From Rivularia sp963920925 (GTDB lineage Bacteria; Cyanobacteriota; Cyanobacteriia; Cyanobacteriales; Nostocaceae): a stretch of DNA of 64,000 nucleotides. Positions 24,487 through 32,211 of the stretch are shown one piece after another. The stretch is from positions 73,224 through 137,223 of the forward strand of contig NZ_CAWUDI010000020.1 in the NCBI RefSeq assembly GCF_963920925.1, written 5' to 3'. A model generated the notes under the pieces. It saw only the letters and a list, made by a program, of their open reading frames with translations, had not been told where the DNA came from and ran no database searches. How positions within the stretch are numbered: the first letter of the stretch is position 1; the number at the start of each line of letters is the position of its first letter. A program made the position numbers and the translations under genes.

Positions 24487-24888
24487 TTAATCTTCTTCTT
24501 CTTCTTGTAAATCTTCTGGATCTACTTGTTTGAGACGAATATGCTTTTTACCTAAAGTAATGATAAACTCATCTCCTGATTTAAGACCCATCTGTTTTGT
24601 GTAAGCCGAACCTATCAATAAATTACCATTAGACTGCACGCTAATTCTATAACTAGCACTGCGTCCTCCACGGCCATTAGCACCAGAAGAACTATCTAAC
24701 TGAATACCCTCAGCATCAATTAGGGCATTCAAGAATTTCATCATGTTAACGCGCTCTATACCATTTTTCGTAACGGTATAGTAGCCGCATCGTTTGGCTT
24801 TATCTTCCTTGCTTTCGCTTTCTAGCTCTTTAACTTTCTTGAGTAAATCTTCGCCGACTAGAGGTTCAATTTTTTTCTGTTTAGCCAT
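24487..24888 (-). CDS. cyAbrB-type transcriptional regulator
   Basis: 133 residues from MAKQKKIEPLVGEDLL. The N-terminal part (LLKKVKELESESKEDKAKRCGYYTVTKNGIERVNMMKFLNALIDAEGI) and the C-terminal AbrB-like domain (SYRISVQSNGNLLIGSAYTKQMGLKSGDEFIITLGKKHIRLKQV) match the cyanobacterial AbrB family, in which the DNA-binding fold is C-terminal. These regulators act on carbon/nitrogen balance, hydrogenase and, in Anabaena (CalA), sodB. The sequence looks closest to the cyAbrB1/CalA branch, from memory. The acidic end (PEDLQEEEED) is typical. The in-frame TTG one codon earlier was not used. Confidence 0.9.
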   Translation of the reverse strand: MAKQKKIEPLVGEDLLKKVKELESESKEDKAKRCGYYTVTKNGIERVNMMKFLNALIDAEGIQLDSSSGANGRGGRSASYRISVQSNGNLLIGSAYTKQMGLKSGDEFIITLGKKHIRLKQVDPEDLQEEEED

Positions 24889-25334
24889 CAACTTAAATCA
24901 AAAACTAACGATGGGTGTGGTGGAATCGATTTCATTTTAACTGACATTGAGGTATTAAGAACACCCTATATGATTATTTTTAATTTTTTTTTGAGGTTAC
25001 GATCTAAAACTTGCACTTCTGACCTTACTATTTTAACTATGCACATTGCTTGAGGCTGGTTGATAGCATCAAAAAAATTTAAGCAAAAACGAAAGCAATC
25101 GCCATAACTAGATAATAAATTTTTTCCTTGCATAGACAGTGTTAACTCCAGCTTTCAATCTGTTATTTCAACGGATGCTGCTAGACTATAGAAGATTGAA
25201 ATTAAAATTATAAGCAGTTCGGAGTGTCTATTATATTGCTTGCTTGCCGCTCTGTTGATACGAAGTATAAGTAATTTGACAAGCACAAAATATAAATATT
25301 TTACTTTTCAAACATTAATCCTTATCTAACCCGA
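24889..25334. other. Divergent promoter region between cyabrB and the Rrf2 gene
   Basis: 446 bp, AT-rich, with no ORF or repeat family. It must hold both promoters. A T-rich tract (tttttaattttttttt) near 24980 is visible. No NtcA-type palindrome was noticed by eye. Confidence 0.5.
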
Positions 25335-25778
25335 ATGAAACTTACCACTAAAGGACACTATAGTGTAAAAGCGTTACTAGATTTAAGCTTGCAGCAAAAA
25401 AATGGCCCTTCTTCAACTAAAGTTATTGCAAGCCGTCAAAATATTCCTGCTCCTTATCTGGAAAAACTACTAATAGAAATGCGTCGTGCTGGATTGGTAA
25501 AATCAATACGCGGTAAAGACGGCGGATACCAATTAGCGCGAGAACCTGTCAAAATATCTTTAGGAGAAATTTTAGAAGCAGTTGGCGAAACAATTGAACC
25601 CTTACCTCATCACAAGGCTTACCCACAAGCAGCTGAAGATTGGGTAACTTTTAGTGTTTGGCATAGACTCTCTCAAAAACTCAAAGAAGCATTATACAGC
25701 ATTACTTTGGCGGATCTTTATTATGATGCTCGCAGCTGGCAAGCAACTCTAGGAGAAGAAGCTAGTTTTGTGGTTTAG
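25335..25778 (+). CDS. Rrf2 family transcriptional regulator lacking cysteines
   Basis: The 147-residue protein has the winged-helix pattern of Rrf2: MKLTTKGHYSVKALLDLSL, then IASRQNIPAPYLEKLLIEMRRAGLVKSIRGKDGGYQLAREP, then the dimerisation helix. IscR/NsrR-type members bind an Fe-S cluster with three cysteines near residues 90-105. Here that region reads PLPHHKAYPQAAED and the protein has no cysteine at all, so it cannot be a classical cluster sensor. The cyanobacterial relative Slr0846 is linked to photosystem I gene control. Cytoplasmic DNA-binding dimer expected. Monocistronic. Confidence 0.9.
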   Translation: MKLTTKGHYSVKALLDLSLQQKNGPSSTKVIASRQNIPAPYLEKLLIEMRRAGLVKSIRGKDGGYQLAREPVKISLGEILEAVGETIEPLPHHKAYPQAAEDWVTFSVWHRLSQKLKEALYSITLADLYYDARSWQATLGEEASFVV

Positions 25779-25913
25779 TCATTAATTATCCGCACCGGGC
25801 TGTGAGGGAAATTCAAACCTAAAAATAATTAAATCCTTTTTTTTACAAGAAAGTTAGCGAGACATTGAAAGCTCAGAGTTTTTAAACCTGAGATGAAAAT
25901 GGAACGGATGATT

Positions 25914-26096
25914 TTAATCGTCCAGACTTCTAAATAGTCTTTCCGCCATTTCACTTATACTAATTCCTTGAGCTATGGCTTTACTTCTAAGTTTTTCCCA
26001 TGCTGAAGGAGTTATCATAATGCTTTTCTTCATTTTTACTTCATCGTATAGATATGGTGTATTTTTTTGACCTTTAATACCTTTTCTTGTTGACAT
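25914..26096 (-). CDS. Ribbon-helix-helix (CopG-like) protein
   Basis: The 60-residue protein ends with a standard ribbon-helix-helix: KKSIMITPSAWEKLRSKAIAQGISISEMAERLFRSLD, in which the strand KSIMIT contacts DNA and the GISISEMAERL helix completes the dimer. It is divergent from the tnpB gene with a 49-bp spacer that contains a perfect 12-bp palindrome. Autoregulation and control of tnpB are therefore plausible. The N-terminal 20 residues are basic and probably disordered. It could instead be an orphan antitoxin; no toxin gene is adjacent. Confidence 0.75.
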   Translation of the reverse strand: MSTRKGIKGQKNTPYLYDEVKMKKSIMITPSAWEKLRSKAIAQGISISEMAERLFRSLDD

Positions 26097-26104
26097 ATTT
26101 TAGG

Positions 26105-26116
26105 TTATCATGATAA
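26105..26116. promoter_or_regulatory. Palindromic operator candidate TTATCATGATAA
   Basis: A perfect 12-bp palindrome centred in the 49-bp spacer between the ribbon-helix-helix gene (start 26096) and tnpB (start 26146). Its size and position suit a ribbon-helix-helix dimer site. Confidence 0.55.
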
Positions 26117-26145
26117 GCTAATTATAGGCTAGCAAAGAAAAGTGG

Positions 26146-27114
26146 GTGAGTCAAATATTTAAAACCATTACGATACGAACTAAGTTTGATGAAATAGAAA
26201 AAGCTTTCTGGACTCAGCAATGTCAGATATCTAATTCGTTGTTTAATGTTGCGGTCTATCACTTTAGGCAAAGTCATTTCAATCAATTAGATAAAAGCAA
26301 TTCTTTTTCAATGTACTGGAAAGGAGACGAATTAAGAAACGGTCGAAAACTATGTAAGGTAAAAGCGTCTTACGCTCAATTGTGTTCCGATCTTAAAAAC
26401 GATTCAAATTATAGTGCGCTATATTCTCAGGTTGCTCAGCAAACGATAAAAAGTGTAGCTGAATCGGTTTCGTCATACAATGTACTCGTTGATTTGTTTT
26501 TTAAGGGTGAGGTAGATCGTCCCTCCGTTCCTAAATACCGCAAGTCAGGAGGAATGTATTCAATAACTTATCCCTCTCAAGCAATTAAATATGATTGTGA
26601 ATATGCGGTTTTACCCGTAGCTCAATCGGTTAAAAACGACTTGTACTTTGAGCCTAAAGTAGAAATACCTGATTATATTGATTTTGACTCAATTCGTGAA
26701 GTTAGAATACGTCCGAGTCGTGGTGACTTTTGGGTTGATTGGATTATCGACGATGGTAAAAAAGAAATACGATCAAACCCTGACCTTAGTTACAGCCAAT
26801 TTCTCGCTATCGACCACGGTGTTAAGTTCTGGCTTAGTTGCATTACCACAAAAGGTAAATCATTGATCATTGAGGCACCACAGCTCAAAACTTCTTTGTT
26901 TCAGTATCAAGATAAAGTTGCTAAATATAAGAAAGGTAAATCGGATAAGTATTGGGACGAATATTTAGATGAATTAACCTCAAAACGCAATTTGCAGGTA
27001 AAAGACGCGGTTAATAAAGCAGCTAGATTCATAATCAATCGTTGTTTGAAAGACAGAATAGGCAACTTAGTAATAGGCTGGAATGAAACAAATAAACAAT
27101 CAATAAAAATCTAA
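26146..27114 (+). pseudogene. tnpB: TnpB (IS200/IS605 OrfB), 3'-truncated
   Basis: The GTG start gives MSQIFKTITIRTKFDEIEKAF. The N-terminal OrfB_IS605 region and first RuvC motif are present (SQFLAIDHGVKFWLSC, with D as the first catalytic acid). A helical insert (KRNLQVKDAVNKAARFIINRCL) leads to the strand of the second RuvC motif, LVIGWNE. The frame then ends after 322 residues at ...NKQSIKI, so the third RuvC acid and the usual zinc finger are missing. The last codons come from a spacer sequence (aatctaaaatc) typical of native upstream regions here, which places the break near 27095. It cannot code for an active TnpB nuclease unless the 3' part lies elsewhere. The next gene, cbiB, begins 7 bp later. 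Confidence 0.85.
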
Positions 27115-27120
27115 AATCGG

Positions 27121-28092
27121 GTGACTTTTTCTTCTGCTATCTTGATTCTTGCTGCTAGTTTAGATTACTCGATCGGCGATCCGTCGAACTGGGTTCATCC
27201 GGTACAAGTAATGGGCTGGTTTATTTCTCGTTTATCTAAATTAGCTCTTAAGTATTGTCATAATTCCTTAACACAACGTTTAGCGGGAATAGCGATCGCT
27301 GCAATTTTGGTAATAGGTAGCGGTGTCATTGGTTGGCTAATAGTCCAATGTGCTATGCGGGTAAATCCAATAGTGGGAATTTTGGTAGAAAGTGTTTTAT
27401 TAGCTAGTTGTTTTGCCTTTAAAAGTTTAAGAATAGCTGCCGAAACAGTAATCAGCCGTTTAAAAGTAGGAAACATTGCCGAAGCCCGTTCTCTTCTACG
27501 TAATTTTGTTGGTCGAGATACACAAAATCTGACTTCAGAAGAAATTTTTAGAGCAGTTTTAGAAACAGTAACAGAAAACGCGACTGATGGCGTAATGGCT
27601 CCTCTTTTTTATGCAGTAGTTGGTGCTTTTCTACCTATTATTGGTCCTTCAACTTTTGCTTTAGCATATAAAGCCAGCAGTACTCTTGATTCGATGATTG
27701 GTTATCGAGAAGTTCCCTATATTTATTTAGGATGGTTTAGCGCACGTTTGGAAGATTGTTTAACTTGGTTTCCATGTAGGCTAACAGTTATAACTCTAGC
27801 TTTACTATCTCGTAAACCCCTTCATGTAATAAAAATTTGTCAGCGAGATGCTCCCAAAGATTCAAGTCCTAATTCTGGGTGGAGCGAATGCGCTTATGCT
27901 GCAATTTTAGGGGTACAGATGGGAGGTACTAATTGGTATCGTGGGGTAGCGAAAGTAAAACCTTTACTTGGAGATGCGATTCATCCAATTACTTCAAATT
28001 CTATTAAAACTGCTTTACAACTAACTCGATATTCCTTTTTGCTGTGGTTGGGGGGAAGTGCATCTCTACTCTTATTAACGACAATCAGGTAA
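27121..28092 (+). CDS. cbiB: Adenosylcobinamide-phosphate synthase CbiB/CobD
   Basis: The 323-residue membrane protein starts at a GTG and begins LILAASLDYSIGDPSNWVHPVQVMGWFI, the family opening with the GDP-x-x-x-HPVxxMG motif. It continues with LRNFVGRDTQNLTSEEIFRAVLETVTENATDGVMAPLFYAVVG and KASSTLDSMIGYR. CbiB joins an aminopropanol linker to adenosylcobyric acid in cobalamin synthesis and has 4-6 membrane helices. The neighbouring tnpB remnant abuts its upstream region, so its original promoter may be altered. No cobalamin riboswitch was recognised upstream. Confidence 0.95.
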   Translation: MTFSSAILILAASLDYSIGDPSNWVHPVQVMGWFISRLSKLALKYCHNSLTQRLAGIAIAAILVIGSGVIGWLIVQCAMRVNPIVGILVESVLLASCFAFKSLRIAAETVISRLKVGNIAEARSLLRNFVGRDTQNLTSEEIFRAVLETVTENATDGVMAPLFYAVVGAFLPIIGPSTFALAYKASSTLDSMIGYREVPYIYLGWFSARLEDCLTWFPCRLTVITLALLSRKPLHVIKICQRDAPKDSSPNSGWSECAYAAILGVQMGGTNWYRGVAKVKPLLGDAIHPITSNSIKTALQLTRYSFLLWLGGSASLLLLTTIR

Positions 28093-28248
28093 TGATTAAA
28101 TTAGAAGATTGGGTTAGGGCTGGCAACGGATTCTCTGCAATTTATCGGAGATTAAAAAAGGGTTAAGCTTTAAACCTTGATCTTACGTGTTCCCTATTAC
28201 CTTGTTTTTCAAAAATAGTATACTTAATGACGAGCGTGATATCGGTTT

Positions 28249-28791
28249 ATGAGTGTGTCCGTTAAAGTAGTAAACATACTTTCATCAGAAGAACTTCGTC
28301 GTACCTTAAGAAGACTCGCTTCTGAAATAGTAGAAAGAACTCGCGATTTATCCCAATTAGTGCTTATAGGTATTCATACAAGAGGAGTACCCTTGGCCAA
28401 TTTATTAGCGAGTCAGATTGAAGGATTAGAAAATGTGAAGGTGTCAGTAGGTGCCTTAGATATTACATTTTATCGCGATGATCTCGATCAAATTGGTTTG
28501 AGAACCCCAGCCAAAACTAGCATACCCTTTGATTTGACAGGCAAAACTGTCGTACTTGTTGATGATGTGATATTCAAAGGAAGAACCGCTCGTGCCGCTT
28601 TGAATGCAGTAAACGAATACGGCAGACCAGAAGTAATCCGTCTTGCTGTATTAGTAGATAGAGGTCATCGTCAAGTACCAATTCACCCAGATTTTATTGG
28701 TAAACAGCTACCAACCGCAGCTGAGGAAATTGTTAAAGTTTATTTAGAAGAAACTGACGGCAAAGATGGGGTGGAGTTGATTAAAGATTGA
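28249..28791 (+). CDS. pyrR: PyrR: pyr regulator / uracil phosphoribosyltransferase
   Basis: The 180-residue protein has the type I phosphoribosyltransferase fold with the PRPP-binding loop VVLVDDVIFKGRTARAAL (101-118), the YRDD element (LDITFYRDDL, ~71-80) and GIHTRGVPLA (~41-50). In Bacilli PyrR attenuates pyr mRNA in response to UMP and also has UPRTase activity. In cyanobacteria the regulatory role is less clear because pyr genes are scattered, and none lies adjacent here. Length is normal. Confidence 0.95.
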   Translation: MSVSVKVVNILSSEELRRTLRRLASEIVERTRDLSQLVLIGIHTRGVPLANLLASQIEGLENVKVSVGALDITFYRDDLDQIGLRTPAKTSIPFDLTGKTVVLVDDVIFKGRTARAALNAVNEYGRPEVIRLAVLVDRGHRQVPIHPDFIGKQLPTAAEEIVKVYLEETDGKDGVELIKD

Positions 28792-28833
28792 CATTTGGTA
28801 ATGGGTAATTGGTAATTTATAACTCCTAACTCC

Positions 28834-28864
28834 TGTAAAGACGTAGCACTGCTGCGTCTCTACA
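28834..28864. repeat. Hairpin repeat, 'agacgtagc...gctacgtct' family, copy 2
   Basis: tgtaaagacgtagcac and its inverse to gctacgtctctaca form a 13-14-bp stem with one mismatch. Same family as 1467-1492 and 35554-35580. It lies between the ends of pyrR and the NTF2-like gene and could act as a transcription barrier. Confidence 0.7.
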
Positions 28865-28898
28865 ATTTTTAATCTAAAATCCAAAATCCAAAATCCTC

Positions 28899-29294
28899 TT
28901 ACCTATTTCCCATCACCGGACTTGCGTGATGATGAATTAAATACCATTTATCACCGAGTAGTTCAAATACATTGGTGGCTAAAGATTGTGCTTCCATTCT
29001 CGAACCTTTGATCACCTGCATCACATTTTCAACTAGCACAACGTAGGCAATATTTCCTCGGATTTCTGTCGAAATAATATCTGTATTTATTTCGATGTAA
29101 GGAGTATTTTGAAAAATCTTGACCCAGGAATTATTAACTTGCTTCCAACCACGAAGTATATTCCATCCAGGGTGAACGCAAAGGCTACCAGTTCCTTGGG
29201 ACCATACTTCACTCATTGCATCAATATCTTTTTTCTCGAAAGCCCGGTAAAAGGCTTCGTTTGCTGCTAATATTTCAGATCGCTGTTCGGTCAT
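28899..29294 (-). CDS. NTF2/SnoaL-like fold protein
   Basis: The 131-residue protein has the cone-shaped NTF2-like pattern: ILAANEAFYRAFEKKDIDAMSEVW, then CVHPGWNILRGWKQVNNSWVKIFQ and a C-terminal sheet ending KWYLIHHHASPVM. It resembles the 'SnoaL-like/calcium-calmodulin kinase association' type found in many cyanobacteria as stand-alone proteins. A ligand or reaction cannot be assigned. The double/triple His near the C-terminus is a noticeable feature of this subgroup. Confidence 0.85.
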   Translation of the reverse strand: MTEQRSEILAANEAFYRAFEKKDIDAMSEVWSQGTGSLCVHPGWNILRGWKQVNNSWVKIFQNTPYIEINTDIISTEIRGNIAYVVLVENVMQVIKGSRMEAQSLATNVFELLGDKWYLIHHHASPVMGNR

Positions 29295-29300
29295 AGTAGG

Positions 29301-29338
29301 GAATTAGGAGTTAGGAGTTAGGAGTTAGGAGTTAGGAA
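29301..29338. repeat. Tandem heptamer gttagga (five units)
   Basis: Five in-register heptamers lie upstream of the NTF2-like gene. The family is the same as at 8477-8530 and, inverted, 38990-39022. Confidence 0.85.
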
Positions 29339-29363
29339 GTTGATAATTGTTAACTGTTAACTG

Positions 29364-31274
29364 TTAACTGTTTGTTTTGACATTACCAATAGTTTGTAAC
29401 AATTGCTGTGCGGTGTAGGGTTTTGATAAAAAAGCTTTGATGCCAATTTCGGTTATTGCGTTGATTTTTTCGTTAGAAATCAGTCCGCTGACTGCAATAA
29501 TTTTGACTTGAGGATTAATTTTTTGTAACGTGCGAATAGTTGTTAATCCATCCATAACTGGCATGAGAATATCTGTTAAGACAACTGATATTTCATCTTT
29601 ACGTTCTGCATATAAAGCGATTGCTTCAATTCCATCGCTGGCTGTAATTGCTTTATAATTATAGCTTTCTAATGACTTTTTTGTTATATATCGAATAGAA
29701 TCTTCGTCATCTACAACTAAAATTAATTCTCCTTCACCTTTGGGTAAATCGACTTCTACTTCTTCTGATCGTTCATTGATTTCTTGGGCTGGTAAATATA
29801 CTTGAAAATTGCTTCCTTTGTTAATATCACTTTGTACGTTAATAAATCCACCGTGACTCTTAACAATACCAAGTACTGTAGAAAGACCTAAACCCGTACC
29901 TTTCCCAAGTTCTTTAGTTGTAAAAAATGGCTCAAAAACTCGATCTAAAAATTCTGGAGAAATACCAATACCAGTGTCGGCTACAGAAATCATCACATAA
30001 GAGCCGGATGATGCATCAAGATGCATTTGAGCGTAGTTTTCATCTACTATAAAGTTTGTAGCATAAATTGTTAATTTACCACCGTTTGGCATGGCATCGC
30101 GAGCATTAACACATAAGTTCATTATCACTTGATCGAGTTGAGTTGCATCTCCTTGAATCATCCAAAGATCCGGCGCTATTTCCTCTGAAACTTCAATGGT
30201 TTTCGGAAATGTTTCTCTGACAACTTGTTTGATTTCATTTATTAAATGCTTTGGCTGTACTAAAGTGCGTTCAGCTACGCTGTCTATATCGCCTTCCATT
30301 CCACGGGTAAAAGATAGCACTTGCTTAACTAAGTTTGCGCCGCGTTTGGCGTTGTTAATTAATATTGGTAAAAGTCGTTTGCTTCGCTCATCATCCAGTT
30401 GGAATTCTAATAATTGTGCTGTCATTAAAATCGGTGCCAGGACGTTATTGAGGTCGTGAGCAATCCCGGAGGACAAAGTTCCGATACTCTCTAATCTTTG
30501 AGCGCGAAAAAATTGCGATTCTAATTGTTTTTTTTGCGTTATATCAGTATTTACTACAAGAATAGCTTGTGCTTTATTTTCGTATTCTTTTAATAGCGTC
30601 CATCGACTTTCGACAATAATTTTTTTGCCAAATTTTGTAGTTTGATGAAGTTCGCCTTCCCACGAACCGTTTTTTAATAAAGTATTAAAAGCCGTTTGTA
30701 TTTCCGATATTTTCTTTTCTTGCCAAAGTTGTGCTATTTCTCTACCAATAGCTTCATTCTTATGACAACCATAAAGACGTTCGGCTGCTTTATTCCAATA
30801 TAAAATTTTGTTATCTAAATCTCGGACAAAAATTGCATCAGTAGCAACATCAAGTAATGCTGCTTGTTCGCGAATTTTTTGTTCGGTTTGTTTTCTTCCT
30901 AAAGCGTAGCGAATTGAACGCTCTAATAAAGGTGCATTTAACTGACTTTTTTCTAAATAATCCGCCGCACCTGCTTCCATCGCTTCAATATCAATATCTC
31001 TGTCTCCCCTACCAGTAAGCAAAATAATTGGGGAAGAACATCCGTATTCAATTGAAGATTTTAATAATTCTAATCCGTTTTCTGCTCCCAAACGGTAATC
31101 TAATAGATAAATGTTATGCCGACAAGACGCTATTACCTCTTTGGCAATTTGATAATTATCTAACCATTCTAGTTCGCAGCTACCTAACTGAAATTCATTT
31201 AACCAATCGCGAATTAAAATATAATCATCTTCATCATCATCAACTAGCAGAACTTTAATGGGATTATCATTCAT
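29364..31274 (-). CDS. Hybrid histidine kinase: REC-PAS-HisKA-HATPase-REC
   Basis: 636 residues. A receiver (~6-122, phospho-acceptor D in LLDYRLG) and a PAS domain (~135-250, LYWNKAAERLYG) come first. The HisKA helix has the H-box LSSGIAHDLNNVLAPI (~265-280), and the HATPase has N-box NLCVNARDAMPNGG and G boxes DTGIGI and GKGTGLGLSTVLG. A C-terminal receiver (~515-632, VLTDILMP) completes it. The H-box type (AHDLNN) is that of the NtrB-like/hybrid group. All phosphorelay residues are present. The CheY-like gene lies 17 bp upstream on the same strand, so the pair is probably an operon with the kinase second. Signal unknown. Confidence 0.93.
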   Translation of the reverse strand: MNDNPIKVLLVDDDEDDYILIRDWLNEFQLGSCELEWLDNYQIAKEVIASCRHNIYLLDYRLGAENGLELLKSSIEYGCSSPIILLTGRGDRDIDIEAMEAGAADYLEKSQLNAPLLERSIRYALGRKQTEQKIREQAALLDVATDAIFVRDLDNKILYWNKAAERLYGCHKNEAIGREIAQLWQEKKISEIQTAFNTLLKNGSWEGELHQTTKFGKKIIVESRWTLLKEYENKAQAILVVNTDITQKKQLESQFFRAQRLESIGTLSSGIAHDLNNVLAPILMTAQLLEFQLDDERSKRLLPILINNAKRGANLVKQVLSFTRGMEGDIDSVAERTLVQPKHLINEIKQVVRETFPKTIEVSEEIAPDLWMIQGDATQLDQVIMNLCVNARDAMPNGGKLTIYATNFIVDENYAQMHLDASSGSYVMISVADTGIGISPEFLDRVFEPFFTTKELGKGTGLGLSTVLGIVKSHGGFINVQSDINKGSNFQVYLPAQEINERSEEVEVDLPKGEGELILVVDDEDSIRYITKKSLESYNYKAITASDGIEAIALYAERKDEISVVLTDILMPVMDGLTTIRTLQKINPQVKIIAVSGLISNEKINAITEIGIKAFLSKPYTAQQLLQTIGNVKTNS

Positions 31275-31291
31275 AGTTTACCTCCCACCGC

Positions 31292-31738
31292 TTAGTACGG
31301 TAGTTCTACAATATTAAACCAGTATTTTCCTATAGTTTTCATTACTTCAACTAAAGAAGTAAAAGTTACTGGTTTAATGATAAAAGAATTCGCACCCAAA
31401 TAATAGGAGAGTTGAATATCTTCTTCTGCTTTTGAGGTTGTGAGTATTACGACGGGAATCCGTCTAAAAGTGGGATTAGTTTTGATTTCTCTAAGTGCTT
31501 CACGACCATCTTTTTTAGGCATATTCAAATCCAATAAAATTAAACCTGGAAGTGGCGCGTTGTTCGCATTTGCATATTCTCCACGCTGATACAAATAATC
31601 CATTAATTCTTCCCCATCCTTAACAAAGTATAGTTGGTGTTGTAAAGGACTTTCTGCTAATGCCTCGCTAGCTAACATACAGTCATCTTCATCATCATCA
31701 GCCATCAATATCGTGATGCTTGTTTGCCCAGCCTCCAC
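31292..31738 (-). CDS. Rcp1-like CheY response regulator
   Basis: 148 residues, a single receiver domain: acidic cluster MADDDEDDCML, phospho-acceptor D in LILLDLNMPKKDGREAL, conserved T in VVILTTSKAEED, and K in FIIKPVTF. The 'QRGEYANANNAPLPGLILLDLNMP' insertion is typical of Rcp1-type regulators that partner phytochrome-like kinases in cyanobacteria. It has no output domain. A hybrid kinase gene follows after 17 bp, and a photoreceptor-like kinase lies 470 bp upstream on the same strand; either could be the partner. Confidence 0.92.
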   Translation of the reverse strand: MEAGQTSITILMADDDEDDCMLASEALAESPLQHQLYFVKDGEELMDYLYQRGEYANANNAPLPGLILLDLNMPKKDGREALREIKTNPTFRRIPVVILTTSKAEEDIQLSYYLGANSFIIKPVTFTSLVEVMKTIGKYWFNIVELPY

Positions 31739-32211
31739 TCTGCATTTTCTCCTTTACGCTGGTTTTGGAATTAATAAATTATTAAATTGCAACAAAAGTG
31801 CGTTTATCTTTGTATAATTACCCGAACTTATATCCGGTATGATAAACCTTTTTCAAGCAAGATAAATTAAGGATAGGGCGATAAAGCGAGGAAAATGGAG
31901 GCAGGGAGACAGGGGGAGATGGGGAGAAGGAGAGATTCTAAAAGTAGCGAGTAGCGAGTAACTCGTTCCAAATGGAAGATTAAGCAGTATAAATGACAAT
32001 AAAAATATTGTTGGTAATTTATAAGAAACTTACTAAGTAAGTAGGTGCAAAAAAATAATGCTATGTAAAGAAAAGTAAATCAGCTTCAAACTCTTTTCCC
32101 TTCTGCCCCCTGCCCCCTGCCTTGTCTCAACGATGATTTTCCGTACCAACCTACTTACTTGCTACTCCTAACTCCGCGCCTCCTAACTCCGCGCCTCAAT
32201 ATGCCCAATAA
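31739..32211. other. Spacer between response regulator and kinase genes
   Basis: 473 bp with purine-rich (gggaga) and C-rich (ctgcccccctgcc) repeat tracts and two 'ctcctaactccgcgc' units near 32165-32196. No ORF or RNA recognised. Confidence 0.5.
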
